Assembly (NCBI GenBank): GCA_043720395.1
Contig: JAYSSR010000076.1
Coordinates: 13,838 to 77,837 of the forward strand
Source: JANOYY01 sp043720395
GTDB lineage: Bacteria > Actinomycetota > Acidimicrobiia > Acidimicrobiales > JANYDT01
Length of the DNA: 64,000 bases
Direction of reading: 5' to 3'
The notes under the pieces are model-generated. The model had not been told where the DNA came from and ran no database searches. It saw only the letters and a list, made by a program, of their open reading frames with translations. How positions within the stretch are numbered: the first letter of the stretch is position 1; each line of letters opens with the position of its first letter. Shown here one piece after another: positions 27,834 to 37,494 of the stretch. The position numbers were made by a program, and so were the translations under genes.

Positions 27834-28156
27834 ATGCCAGTGCAGTCTCCCCCCAAACCCAAGAGGCGCTGGCCATCCTCGCCACCGGAATCAAGACCGC
27901 GCGTCGGCGGCGCGGCTGGACGGTTCGCCTGCTCGCGGAGCGTGTCGGGGTGTCCGCGCCGACAATCGTCAAGGTGGAGCGGGGAGATCCGACCGTCGCC
28001 GTCGGGACGATGCTCGAGGCGGCCGCACTCGTTGGCGTCGCGCTGTTCGACGAGGACGCCAAAACTCGGGCGCGCCATCTCACGCACAAGGGCGTCGAGC
28101 TGGCACTCCTCCCCGCCTCCGTGCGTCAGCGACGAAAGGTCGACGATGACTTCTGA
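27834..28156 (+). pseudogene. XRE-family antitoxin (HipB-like), start region frameshifted
   Basis: The reading frame ending at 28156 encodes a clear helix-turn-helix protein of about 105 residues: SPQTQEALAILATGIK, then TVRLLAERVGVSAPTIVKVE, an XRE recognition helix, and LFDEDAKTRARHLTH. The frame is open from 27821 but has no in-frame start before a GTG at 27950 in the middle of the HTH. The ATG at 27834 is out of frame by one. Adding one base after it would give a normal start (Met-Thr-Ser-Ala-Val-Ser-Pro). The gene is therefore either damaged or carries a sequencing error. Its end overlaps the start of the HipA-like gene by 11 bases. Confidence 0.65.
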
Positions 28157-29367
28157 GCCAACCACTGTGTTCGTGTGGATCTGGCTTCCCGGCACCAACG
28201 ACCCGGTCGTGTGCGGCAGAGTCGACGACGATGGTGGGCGGGTCTCGTTCGTCTACGCCCGGTCCTACCGCGAGCGTCCCGAATCGGTCCCCATCTATGA
28301 GACCGAACTTCCGGTGCGTCCCGGTGAACTGTTCGCGGAAAGTGGCGTACGACTTCCACTCTGCATCGACGACGCGCTGCCCGACTCGTGGGGACGTCGG
28401 CTCATCAACCACCGACTCGGGGCGACAGCGGGCGAGTTCAGTGAACTGACGTACCTCCTAGAATCCGGTAGTGACCGCATCGGAGCGCTCGATTTTCAGA
28501 AGAGTGCCGACGCCTACAAACCCCGATCAGCTGGACAATCGACGCTCGACGATATGGCGAATGCGTCCGCGCGAATCGAAGCGGGCCAGTCTCTCGACGC
28601 CGCGTTGGAAGCCGCCCTCTTCCACGGCACCTCGATCGGCGGCACGCGTCCAAAATCACTGCTGCGCGACGGGCGGCGTTATTTGATCGTCAAATTCTCG
28701 TCAACGAGCGATATGTACCCGGTTTGTTCAAGGCGAATTCATCGCTATGGAGCTGGCCCGACGCTGCGGTATCGCGGCTGCAAGCGTCGAACTCACAAGC
28801 GCGGCCGGCCGTTACGCACTGCTCGTTGAACGCTTCGACCGTGACCATGAAGGTCATCGGCATCGGGTCGTGTCGGCACTCACGGTCTTGGGCCTGACGA
28901 CGTTCCCGGAAGGTCGATATGCCACCTACGTCGACCTCGCCGCCAAGATTCGAGCGGAGTTCGTCGAACCGGACGCCACACTTGCTGAACTGTTCGCCCG
29001 TATCTCGTTCAACATCCTTTGCGGGAATACCGACGACCACGGACGCAACCACGCAGCACTCATCGAGTCTCGTGGATTATCCCTCAGCCCGGCCTACGAC
29101 ATCTGCCCACAAGCTCGGTCAGGTGAGCAGGCCTCACAGGCAATGGCTTTCAACACCAACGGCAATCGGGAAGCAAAGACGGGTGCTTTGATCGACGCTG
29201 CGGCGATCTACCACCTCGACACTTCACAAGCGACGCGCATCATCGAGCATCAGGTCGAGGTCATACAGCGCGACTGGACCGAAGTATGCGACGCCGCGGA
29301 GCTGACCACGGTGCAACGCGACGCATTCATGCACCAGCAGTTCCTGAACCCCTACGCCTTCCAGTAG
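28146..29367 (+). pseudogene. hipA: HipA-family kinase toxin, split by a single-base frameshift
   Basis: Two adjacent frames together make one HipA-like Ser/Thr kinase of about 406 residues. The first (from ATG 28146) has the N-terminal subdomain, the DALPDSWGRRL motif and the ATP-loop segment GTSIGGTRPKSLL. It breaks after TSDMYPV. The second frame continues with FIAMELARRCG, the catalytic GNTDDHGRN and the metal-binding PAYDI. Removing one T from the TTT at 28723-28725 restores a continuous family-like sequence (YPVVQGEFIAMELA). All catalytic residues are intact apart from the shift, so decay is recent, or the base is a sequencing error or a phase-variable site. HipA toxins phosphorylate a glutamyl- or other aminoacyl-tRNA synthetase. 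Confidence 0.8.
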
Positions 29368-29400
29368 CACGCAGCCGAATAGGTCCCGGCATCCGACCGC

Positions 29401-30609
29401 TCAGTCCGCCGCTCGCGACCACTCCCCGAACAGCGAGAGCACACCCTCCGTCTGGTACACCACCGCAGGCAGCACCTCGAAGCGGAAGCCCTCGAACCAC
29501 CAGTCGTGCGTGACGCGGCAGAACTCGTCCTGCAGCGCACCCGACAGGTCGTACGTCCCCGTGAGCAGAGGTAAACGCGAAACCGTGTAGTCATACACGC
29601 CCTCACCATGAAGCACCGAAGGGATGACCTTCTGCTCCCGCGCGTTCACGCCACTTACGAGTACGCCGTCCAACCGGTGCAGGCCGAACCCGAGACACGG
29701 CTGCTCCAGACCTGCCGGGTCGAGCACCTTGTACCGGAATCGGAAGGTAACTCGGTCACCCGTATGCACTTTGGTAGAGGGCAAACCATCCGGCCCCAGC
29801 ACTTCGATCGACACGATCTCCGCCCGCCCGTCGCCCCACCGCTTCGCGACGCCGTCGTGTCCAGGCAGGTGCGACACCGATACCGTACCCAGGTACTGGT
29901 CGATCACGTCCTTCGTGAGCCCGACCCCGGCCAACTTGCCGTGACGCATCCACGCGAGCCGGTCGCACATCGTCCGCAACTGCCCGAGGCTGTGGGACAC
30001 GACCACGATCGTCTTGCCCTGACGCTGCATCTCGCCGAACTTCTCCGTGCAGCGTCGCTGGAACGTCTCGTCGCCGACCGACAGCACCTCGTCGACGAGC
30101 AACACGTCCGGGTCGACGTTGATCGCCACGCTGAACCCTAAGCGTACATACATCCCGCTGGAGTAGTTCTTCACGGGTGTGTCGATGAACCGTTCGAGTC
30201 CGGCGAACTCCACGATCTCGTCGAAACGTTTGTCGATCTGCTGCTTCGACAACCCAAGGATCGAGCCATTGAGGTACACGTTCTCCCGGCCCGACAGCTC
30301 GTGATGGAACCCTGCCCCGAGCTCCAGTAGCGCGGACACCTTGCCGTCGACGCTGACAACGCCACGGTCCGGACGCAGGATGCGCGCGATGCACTTCAGC
30401 AGCGTCGACTTGCCGGAGCCGTTCTCGCCAATGACGCCGAACGTCTCGCCCTGCTTCACCTCGAAGCTCACGTCATCGACCGCCCAGAACTCCTCATAAT
30501 CAGCGCGCTTACCACTGAGCACCGCCGCCTTCAGGCTCTGATTGCGCTCGTGGTAGATGCGGAATCGCTTGCCGACGTGATCGACCCGAACCGCCGTGCC
30601 ACTGCGCAC
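29401..30609 (-). CDS. Polysaccharide ABC exporter ATP-binding protein (Wzt-like)
   Basis: The product is 402 residues. The nucleotide-binding domain (about 1-245) has Walker A GENGSGKST, the signature YSSGMYVRL typical of polysaccharide/O-antigen and teichoic-acid exporters, and Walker B VLLVDEVLSVGD. The remaining 150 residues form a C-terminal beta-rich domain of the Wzt type, which in known systems binds the modified end of the glycan. It is the last gene of a reverse-strand block that begins with the permease at 35386 and includes an LCP protein and two glycosyltransferase-type genes, so it most likely exports a cell-wall glycan. The start is GTG with no clear ribosome-binding site. The frame is open further upstream but without a start codon. 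Confidence 0.9.
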   Translation of the reverse strand: MRSGTAVRVDHVGKRFRIYHERNQSLKAAVLSGKRADYEEFWAVDDVSFEVKQGETFGVIGENGSGKSTLLKCIARILRPDRGVVSVDGKVSALLELGAGFHHELSGRENVYLNGSILGLSKQQIDKRFDEIVEFAGLERFIDTPVKNYSSGMYVRLGFSVAINVDPDVLLVDEVLSVGDETFQRRCTEKFGEMQRQGKTIVVVSHSLGQLRTMCDRLAWMRHGKLAGVGLTKDVIDQYLGTVSVSHLPGHDGVAKRWGDGRAEIVSIEVLGPDGLPSTKVHTGDRVTFRFRYKVLDPAGLEQPCLGFGLHRLDGVLVSGVNAREQKVIPSVLHGEGVYDYTVSRLPLLTGTYDLSGALQDEFCRVTHDWWFEGFRFEVLPAVVYQTEGVLSLFGEWSRAAD

Positions 30610-30738
30610 CTGGCGGGCCCCGGGGAGGCTCGAGGAGATGCCCGCTGCGTGCGACTCGACCCCTTCACTGGAAGAGACTTCGGGCGTCGGGGAAGGTGCT
30701 GATTCGATGACGTTGGATTGTACGGGACGGTCGCCCGC

Positions 30739-31737
30739 TCAGCGGATCGAGCGGCCATCGCGCATGAGCGACCAGACGTGCTCAGCGTCTGCGACGACGA
30801 AAGGGCGGAGTTGCCGCCGACGACGCAATGCGTGCGGAATCAACCGCAGACCGGCAACTCGCCCACGTGCAATGGACCGCACCAGCGAGGACTGGTCGGT
30901 CGCACGCAAGTGACGCACCGCGCCGACCTCGTGCCACAGCAACCCAAGCAAACCCCGCACCAACACCGACCAGGGCAGGTTGCTCAGCAGGAGCACCGGC
31001 TGATTCCGCCACGTCTGGCGCAACGCGAACCCGCGAGCGCGCGTCGCTGTGCTCGCCGAGCCCATGTGATATGCGCGCGTACCTTCGACATACCAACTCT
31101 CCCAGCCCATCATCAAGGCACGCAGCGCGAGGTCCACGTCCTCCAGGTACATGAACATCGTGGAGTCGAAATACTCCTCGAACGGCTGCGCATCCAGGAA
31201 GGAACGCGTGTACAAACACGCCGCCGCGTTCACCCCGAACACGCGCTCCGAACACGAATCGTCCAACCCCGACGACTGCACCGAGACACCGGTACCGAAT
31301 TGCATCGCATGGAGCGATCGAGCGAGAAAGACGTGGTGCGAGTCGACAACGTCGTGATTGGATGCGTCGAGCGTCAGCGCCTGAAAGGTCGCACCACGTG
31401 GACGCTGCCGCGCAAACGAAGTGACCACCGAGATCCAGTCCGGGGCAAGGCGGGCATCACTGTTCAGCAGGACGACACCATCGACGTCGGGATCCGCAAA
31501 TGCCGCCGCTATGCCCACGTTGTTCGCGTGGGCAAAGCCACTGTTCCACCCGACCTCAACAACGTTGACAGACGGGTAATTCGACCGCACGAACGCAACC
31601 GACCCGTCGGAGGAACCGTTGTCCACCAGAACGGTGCGAATCAAGTCGGCAGAGATCGTCTGCGCGCATAATGAATCAAGACAGCCTTCGAGGAGCGCCT
31701 CGTTGTTCCAACAGACAACGACGACAGCGGTCTTCAC
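30739..31737 (-). CDS. GT2-family glycosyltransferase
   Basis: The product is about 332 residues with a GT-A fold. It begins KTAVVVVCWNNEALLEGCL, and has VDNGSSDGS for nucleotide binding, LLNSDARLAPDW carrying the metal-binding acidic motif, and FMYLEDVDLALR as the acceptor-side ED motif. This is the rhamnosyltransferase-like subgroup (WbbL/GlfT1-like). The GTG at 31737 overlaps the upstream gene stop (GTGA) and has GGAG six bases before it, so translation is coupled; the frame itself is open to 31896. The sugar donor is unknown. Confidence 0.85.
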   Translation of the reverse strand: MKTAVVVVCWNNEALLEGCLDSLCAQTISADLIRTVLVDNGSSDGSVAFVRSNYPSVNVVEVGWNSGFAHANNVGIAAAFADPDVDGVVLLNSDARLAPDWISVVTSFARQRPRGATFQALTLDASNHDVVDSHHVFLARSLHAMQFGTGVSVQSSGLDDSCSERVFGVNAAACLYTRSFLDAQPFEEYFDSTMFMYLEDVDLALRALMMGWESWYVEGTRAYHMGSASTATRARGFALRQTWRNQPVLLLSNLPWSVLVRGLLGLLWHEVGAVRHLRATDQSSLVRSIARGRVAGLRLIPHALRRRRQLRPFVVADAEHVWSLMRDGRSIR

Positions 31738-33245
31738 CACACCGACTCCGCCTTCGAATCGTTGAGAGGTCGGTAGCCGTCGATGCCCGGCCCGAACCAG
31801 GAAACGAGGCGGCCGCGCGACCACGCGCCCGCACTCGGCGATCCGGCATCTCGTGGTGCGAGGTCGTACTCGACCACTGCGCGCTGGTGCGGCCACACCA
31901 CGAGGCGTCTTCCAGACGCGGCTGCGGCCGCGGCAAACGATGCCGCGGAGAGATCCTCGAGCAGCGTCAAGTCCCCGGTCCGAATGCAGAACAGGCGACC
32001 CGAGAATGCGCCGACTGCCCGAGTCAGCGGCAGGTCGAACGGCGGACGGAGCAAGCCCCCGCAGCGCGGCCGCAAAACTGAACCGTCGAGCGTGAGGCCA
32101 GCGTCCACGACCATCCCGCTCGGCACCGTCACGATCGGGGCGACGGCGAGAACGTCAGAGCGCAGTAAGACGCCGACCATATCATCCAGGAAATCGGCCG
32201 CTCCGAGTCGGAGGCTACCGTCGACGACGAGCACCGCATCGGCACCAATCTCGCAGGCCTGCGCAGCGATGTCCGCAGGCACATCCCCCGACGAATCGAG
32301 CAGAGTCGCGCGGACAAAAGACGGATCACCGAGACTCCGCTCGAGATCGTGACGCTGCCGCACGCCAATCGCGGAGGAAACGGCATGGCGGATGACGACT
32401 GCCACATGCACGTCACCAGCGGGTCGCCACCGGACGCGAGTACCAAATCCGGGAGCACCGTTGTCGACGTCGACGCGTCCGCCCAACGAGCCCCGCAAAC
32501 CCGAAGCGTCCGCCCCCGCGAGCTGCACGATCGGCGGACCCACCCGGTGGCGTCGGTGGAGCAGTACCAACGGTATTGCCGAGACGCCCGCCAAATCCCC
32601 GGCGAACAGCCGGGCCGAAGCCCACATCCGACTGCTCCCAACTCGGTACGCGGCGAAGGCCGAGAGCAGGTCGAACTGTCTTGCGGCGTCGGGGTCAACA
32701 ACGTTGACCCGGACCGGGTCGATCCGTTGATCGCCACTTGCCGACAGATGGTCGATGTCGCCGACGACCACCAGGACGCCCGGCGCAGCGTCGAAAGCGA
32801 GCACTACCTCGTTCAGCGCTGCGGGCGAGAGAGCGTCGCCGGCTTCTATCGCCAGCGACAAGTCAGGTGCGCCATCGGACGATGCGAGGAACCTTGGCTC
32901 TGCGAGCCGAAGGCGTTCCGCGGCAGGCTGGACCTGCGCCGAACCAACGCCGCTCATGACAACAGTCCATCTCGGGTAGGTCTGCGCCGCGAGGCTGAGC
33001 AGCGTCCGCTCCAGGTCCGTCACCGAGCTCGACGGCCCCACCGAAACGTTGGCCTCGACGAGTAGGTCTGGCACGGCCCGAACCGGTGAGAACAGCCGTG
33101 GCTCGATCAGGCGAACCCAGCGCTGATAGTCGGTATCGGCGGGCCCGGACCACACCCCGGTCGAGCGCGCAATGGCGGCGAACCGTGCCCGCCGGGTCGA
33201 CCCGACGGGCAGGAGCATTCCGGCGAGACGTCGGACGACACCCAT
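31734..33245 (-). CDS. Glycosyltransferase-like protein (degenerate GT-A domains)
   Basis: The product is 503 residues. The N-terminal part (about 60-200) resembles a GT2 domain (SSVTDLERTLLSLAAQTYPRW, then a VVGDIDHLS segment in place of the usual DxD). The second half has a similar arrangement (ADAVLVVDGSLRLGAADFLD and a RLVVWPHQRAVVEY end) as in O-antigen biosynthesis rhamnosyltransferase-type proteins. The canonical catalytic motifs are weak, so activity is uncertain. It starts ten bases after the LCP gene stop and overlaps the next gene by four bases. Confidence 0.65.
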   Translation of the reverse strand: MGVVRRLAGMLLPVGSTRRARFAAIARSTGVWSGPADTDYQRWVRLIEPRLFSPVRAVPDLLVEANVSVGPSSSVTDLERTLLSLAAQTYPRWTVVMSGVGSAQVQPAAERLRLAEPRFLASSDGAPDLSLAIEAGDALSPAALNEVVLAFDAAPGVLVVVGDIDHLSASGDQRIDPVRVNVVDPDAARQFDLLSAFAAYRVGSSRMWASARLFAGDLAGVSAIPLVLLHRRHRVGPPIVQLAGADASGLRGSLGGRVDVDNGAPGFGTRVRWRPAGDVHVAVVIRHAVSSAIGVRQRHDLERSLGDPSFVRATLLDSSGDVPADIAAQACEIGADAVLVVDGSLRLGAADFLDDMVGVLLRSDVLAVAPIVTVPSGMVVDAGLTLDGSVLRPRCGGLLRPPFDLPLTRAVGAFSGRLFCIRTGDLTLLEDLSAASFAAAAAASGRRLVVWPHQRAVVEYDLAPRDAGSPSAGAWSRGRLVSWFGPGIDGYRPLNDSKAESVW

Positions 33246-33255
33246 GAGCGAACCG

Positions 33256-34371
33256 TCAGTTTCCGAGGACTCCGTCGGCGAGATCAGTGAAGACCGTCTT
33301 CAGGTTCGCCTCGTCGAGTCGGATGACCTCGGACCCGTCGACGTTCTCCGGCACGCCGCTGAGCACAACGCTCGTGATGCTCACCGGATCAATCGAGCGG
33401 GCAACCTGGGCGAGGTACATCCACTCCGTCGCCTTCACGTTTGACACGGTGTTCTTCCGCATCACGAGCACCCAGTTCAGCAGTGCGCGGATGTTGTCGG
33501 TCGATTCACGGAGGCGCCCGAACCCCGCGACGATCAGCTTCGACTGGTTGGCGGAGCGTCCGAAGTCGCCGGTGACGAGCGCCTTGCGTGCGCGGGAGTA
33601 CGCCAGCGCCGCCTTGCCGTTGAACTGGAACCAACCGGCCGCGAACTGTGCGCCCGAATCCACGTCGTTGATCGCCGGGTCGACCTTCACGACCACGCCT
33701 CCGACGCCATCCACGATCTTCGTGAAACCGTCGAAGCCGGTCAGAATCCACCGCTTCGTCGCGATCCCGCTCGTTCCGTTGACAGCCGCGAGGAACGCGT
33801 CCGGACCCGCCGTGGACATGATCTCGTTGATCTTGCGCGTCTCGCCCGACGGTGCCTTCACGTAGGAGTCACGCGGAAAGCCGACAAGCGCACCCTTCTT
33901 CAAGACGGCATTGTACGTGAACAGATGAATTGAATCGGCCCGGGTCTTCTCCGGACGCTCGCCTGGCCGGGCATCCGTGCCAACGACGAGGATGCTGAAG
34001 ACGTTGGTCGGCTCTATCAGCGCGTACGCCGCTGCCTCATTCGGGGCGCTCGGGTTGTTGACGTCGCCGGACTTCGGGCTCGGATCGAAATTCAGCGGTG
34101 CAGCAGGGCCAGTTCGGCCAGCGTTCGGCTGCCAGAGCGCGCCCGCCCGCTTTGCGCCCTTTGCCGGCGCGGGGGGCTTGCGCCGCTTCGTCGTAGTCGT
34201 CTTGACCTTGGACTTTGTCGCCTTCTTGGTGGTCTTGGTGGTCTTGGTGGCCGCAATGGCCGAGTCGTCGAGCGCTGCGACGCCGAGGACGCTGCACGCG
34301 GCGATGAGGGCGGTGGCCGTGAGACGGAAACGTGACGATCGGCGCGTCAGCTTGCTGCGGGTCTTCGTCAT
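33256..34371 (-). CDS. LCP (LytR-CpsA-Psr) family glycopolymer ligase
   Basis: The product is 371 residues. A signal-anchor helix (about 14-40) is followed by an unusual Lys/Thr-rich stretch (TKTTKTTKKATKSK and on, about 42-75). The LCP domain (about 120-310) has the substrate-binding arginines in VGTDARPGERPEKTRADS and VGFPRDSYV, and the AYSRARK segment. LCP enzymes transfer lipid-linked glycans, such as teichoic acid or arabinogalactan-type polymers, to peptidoglycan outside the membrane. Its position between permease and glycosyltransferases fits ligation of the glycan made here. ATG 34371 has a strong GGAGG site. The leader carries the motif CACTTCCCCCAC. Confidence 0.88.
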   Translation of the reverse strand: MTKTRSKLTRRSSRFRLTATALIAACSVLGVAALDDSAIAATKTTKTTKKATKSKVKTTTTKRRKPPAPAKGAKRAGALWQPNAGRTGPAAPLNFDPSPKSGDVNNPSAPNEAAAYALIEPTNVFSILVVGTDARPGERPEKTRADSIHLFTYNAVLKKGALVGFPRDSYVKAPSGETRKINEIMSTAGPDAFLAAVNGTSGIATKRWILTGFDGFTKIVDGVGGVVVKVDPAINDVDSGAQFAAGWFQFNGKAALAYSRARKALVTGDFGRSANQSKLIVAGFGRLRESTDNIRALLNWVLVMRKNTVSNVKATEWMYLAQVARSIDPVSITSVVLSGVPENVDGSEVIRLDEANLKTVFTDLADGVLGN

Positions 34372-34525
34372 CTTGAAACCTCCGGAGTAGGTCGTGGGGG
34401 AAGTGGTCGACTTCCGGTGAGGGCGGTCATGGTAGCGGGGCGTTCCGGCAGTCTGGCTGACCGGGCGTCAGACGACCAGCGCCGGGACCCGCGCGTGACC
34501 CACGCCGACGTCGAGACGACGCGCC

Positions 34526-35386
34526 CTACAGCTCCTCCACCATCCGCGGCTCGAGACGCCGAAAGATGAGCGCGCCGATGATCAGTGCAACGACCGAGGA
34601 ACCCACGATGTACGCGATCGACTGAACTCCCGGGAAGCGTCCGTCGAAGAGAACATTCCGGTACGCCGTCACGAAGTGCACCATTGGGTTGGCTTTGTAG
34701 AGCACCCGCACGCTGCCGCGGATGTAGGAGTCCATCGGATACACGATGGGTGTCAGGTAGAACCAGATCTGCAGAGCGATGCCGATGAGATGCTGCACAT
34801 CGCGGAAGTACACGTTGAGGGCGCTCAGTGCGAGCGAGAAGCCGAGCGCGAGGATGGCCTGGAAGAACGCGATGACGAGGACCGCGGGAACCCACTGCAC
34901 CACGACGCGTCCGGCGAAGAGGAATGCAACGACAAGAACCGTCATCTCGATGAGGAACGACACCAGCCAGGAGAGCACGGTCGAGGCCACGAGGTATTCG
35001 CGTGGGAAGTAGACCTTCTTCATCAGCCCGGCGTTGCCCACCAACGAACCGGTCGCCGTGCCGAGCGCCGTCGAAAGGAAGTTCCATGGCAGGAGAGCGC
35101 ACGTCAGCCAGAGCGTGAAGCTTTTGAGCCCCGAGGGATCGCCGGTCGGATTCTCCATATGGAAGAGCGATCCGAACACGACTGAGTAGATGATGATCGC
35201 CGACAGCGGGTTGAGCATGGACCAGAACCAGCCGAGCGCGGAACGCTTGTATTTGCTCCGAAGCTCGCGCAGCGTCAGATTCCAGAGCAGCTCGCGCTGG
35301 CCGAGGAGCTCCGCCATCGACGCTCCGCCGACGACTCGCAGTCCGACGGAATCGGAGCGGTCGGCGGTCTCTGCAGCGGTAGTCAT
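34526..35386 (-). CDS. ABC-2 type polysaccharide export permease (Wzm-like)
   Basis: The product is 286 residues with six predicted transmembrane helices. The N-terminal amphipathic segment LLWNLTLRELRSKYKRSALG is typical of Wzm/TagG permeases, as is the later YFRDVQHLIGI-x-LQIWFYLTPIVYP motif. It is the natural partner of the Wzt-like ATPase at 29401-30609, although the two are separated by three genes. It is the first gene of this reverse-strand block. The frame ends 154 bases before the LCP start. Confidence 0.9.
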   Translation of the reverse strand: MTTAAETADRSDSVGLRVVGGASMAELLGQRELLWNLTLRELRSKYKRSALGWFWSMLNPLSAIIIYSVVFGSLFHMENPTGDPSGLKSFTLWLTCALLPWNFLSTALGTATGSLVGNAGLMKKVYFPREYLVASTVLSWLVSFLIEMTVLVVAFLFAGRVVVQWVPAVLVIAFFQAILALGFSLALSALNVYFRDVQHLIGIALQIWFYLTPIVYPMDSYIRGSVRVLYKANPMVHFVTAYRNVLFDGRFPGVQSIAYIVGSSVVALIIGALIFRRLEPRMVEEL

Positions 35387-35590
35387 GGCGGGCCAACGCT
35401 ACCGGCGCAGGTAGCGCATCGCCGCAGAAGTTCCCCGCGTGACGCCTCGGCCGGAAGGCATTGGAGCGGCACCGGCGACCAGATCCGACGTCACGCGAGG
35501 AACTTCCGCTTGCGTGCGCTATAGCTCGGACGGACCACCGTGACCACGCTGCGTCAAGGAAATCGACAGACTCGCCGATATCAAAGGGTC

Positions 35591-37306
35591 ATGGAGCGCA
35601 ACAATTCCCGCCATCCGCGCCGCCCGCGTCGAGCGATTTCAATGCTCACTGCAGCCGGAGTGGCCTGCCTCGGCCTCACGGTCTCGGCAGCCCGTCCCTC
35701 ACCGGTCGCCGCACAAACTGCCGGTGTCGCAACCGACTATGCAGTGGAGGCGTTCGGCGACCCGTGGGACTGGTCGAACGTCGAGGACGGCGGCCCGGCG
35801 GAGGACCTCCTGTCGGCGGGCATCGCATCGTCCACGGTCTCGGACGGCGAGGTGCGCTTCACCGTGAACCGTCCGGCATTCTGGTTCTTCCTCCAGGGCG
35901 GATATGCCGACTCGACCCCCACCGGCAAGGACGCCTCCGCTCATCCGGTCGACACCATCCGGTTCAACCGCATCGTGATGCGGATCTCGTCGTCACAGAA
36001 CATCTCGGCGGGCCTGTTGTGGTTCGCGTGCTCGGACCGCGACGACTGTGGCGGCGGCATCCCGCTCGACATCCGCGCCGGCACGAACACCTACGACATC
36101 AACCTCGGACCCGCTCGGCTGCTCACGCACCCCTGGAGTGGACTTATCAAGTCGATGCGCTTCGACTTCGACCCTCGGGTCAGCACGGACATCGGCGTCG
36201 ACTGGATACGTCTCACGAACGTGGGTGCAGGGCCGGTCGACCAGTGGTCGGGTCCGGTGCCGGAGATAACCGATCCAGACATCTCCGGGGGCGACGACTT
36301 TGCCACGCTGACCCGCGCTGGCGACGCATGGGACTTCGATAAGCCCACTGATTATCTGCGCGCTGACAATGCCAGCGTGAGCCTCAGAGGCGGGATGCTC
36401 CATGGCGTGAACGCCGCACCGGGAATGAACGATCCGAGCGTCACGCTCAAGGTTCCGGTTGCCTTCAAGGGCGATGATTTCCACCGCATGACCGTGAGGT
36501 GGTCGTTCGACGGTCCCTTCTCGCTCAAGGATTCTCCGGGTGGCGGCATGAACGCCCGGATCGTGTGGCGTATCGCCGGGACGCCGCCCACCCCGGATGG
36601 GAAGGACCTGCAGGAGAGCCGCGACATCATCCTGTACCCGACGGAGAAGGAGTTCACGGTCGACCTTGCCACGAACCCGGCAAGCGCCGTTGTCGACCCA
36701 CGGCCGGGCAAGGCGAAGATCGGCTGGGCCGGGCAGACGATCGAGCTCGTGCGCTTCGACCCGAACGAGGATCCCGGACCACGTTCGTGGCATATCGACG
36801 ACGTCCGACTCGCCGCCGACGACGCGGGCGAGTCGAGCTTCGACGTCAGGCTTCGCGACGCCAACCCGGGCGGCGGCACGACCGCCGACGTGTACGCAGA
36901 CAACGACGCAAGAGGCTTCGACGGCGCGCTGATCGCCCAGGGCGTCGACCTCTCCTCGGGTGACGCAACCGTGAGGTGGACGCCACCTGCGGGTACGAAC
37001 GGGAAGTACTGGATCCACATGACGGTCCGACGAGGCAACGCCGTCGTGTCGCGCTATTCGAGCGGTCCCGTGCAGATCGGCCGCAAGAATGGCACTGGGG
37101 CATACCAGTTCGGTCCCGCGGTGGGAGGCCCAGCGTCACAGATCGGCGTGGCCGACATCGTGCCCGGAGCAGCGGCAGCGGCCCCCGTACCCGCGCCGAT
37201 TGCCGTGCCAGCGTCCTCGACGACGGTGCCGCCCAGCCTTGCGCTCCGCCCGACCTTGCCCAAGAAGGTTGTGAAGAAGGATTTGAAGAAGAAGGTCGTG
37301 AAGTAG
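35591..37306 (+). CDS. Large secreted protein with beta-sandwich domains and Lys-rich tail
   Basis: The product is 571 residues. The signal peptide (about 10-45) is ISMLTAAGVACLGLTVS followed by an AAQT-type cleavage site. The mature part has two similar halves, each with a WDW or WDF segment and a beta-rich pattern (EAFGDPWDWSNVEDG early, RAGDAWDFDKPTDYL later), resembling carbohydrate-binding jelly-roll modules, then a fibronectin-like domain with WTPPAGTNGKYWIHMTV. A Pro/Ala-rich linker and a Lys-rich tail (LPKKVVKKDLKKKVVK) end it. ATG 35591 has AAAGGG upstream; an earlier GTG at 35540 is possible. It is divergent from the exporter permease and probably binds the surface glycan. Confidence 0.7.
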   Translation: MERNNSRHPRRPRRAISMLTAAGVACLGLTVSAARPSPVAAQTAGVATDYAVEAFGDPWDWSNVEDGGPAEDLLSAGIASSTVSDGEVRFTVNRPAFWFFLQGGYADSTPTGKDASAHPVDTIRFNRIVMRISSSQNISAGLLWFACSDRDDCGGGIPLDIRAGTNTYDINLGPARLLTHPWSGLIKSMRFDFDPRVSTDIGVDWIRLTNVGAGPVDQWSGPVPEITDPDISGGDDFATLTRAGDAWDFDKPTDYLRADNASVSLRGGMLHGVNAAPGMNDPSVTLKVPVAFKGDDFHRMTVRWSFDGPFSLKDSPGGGMNARIVWRIAGTPPTPDGKDLQESRDIILYPTEKEFTVDLATNPASAVVDPRPGKAKIGWAGQTIELVRFDPNEDPGPRSWHIDDVRLAADDAGESSFDVRLRDANPGGGTTADVYADNDARGFDGALIAQGVDLSSGDATVRWTPPAGTNGKYWIHMTVRRGNAVVSRYSSGPVQIGRKNGTGAYQFGPAVGGPASQIGVADIVPGAAAAAPVPAPIAVPASSTTVPPSLALRPTLPKKVVKKDLKKKVVK

Positions 37307-37370
37307 GTGCCGTGAAGAACGTAGTGAGGAAGCGGTTTCCGGGGCCGGAACAGTTCGGCCGCCCACGGCA

Positions 37371-37419
37371 GACGTTGGGAACATTGGCTACCCGGGAGGT
37401 ACCGGATGTTCCCAACGTC
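37371..37419 (+). repeat. 14-bp perfect inverted repeat (hairpin)
   Basis: GACGTTGGGAACAT (37371-37384) is perfectly inverted at 37406-37419. The 21-base loop has its own TACC/GGTA stem. It sits between the secreted protein stop (37306) and the membrane protein, and could be a terminator or a processing site. No T-run follows. Confidence 0.7.
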
Positions 37420-37494
37420 CGGTTGCGGATATCCGACGGCCGTCGTGGCGACGACCGGCACCTCTCGGAGGAAGCGCCAACTACATTGCCCGCC

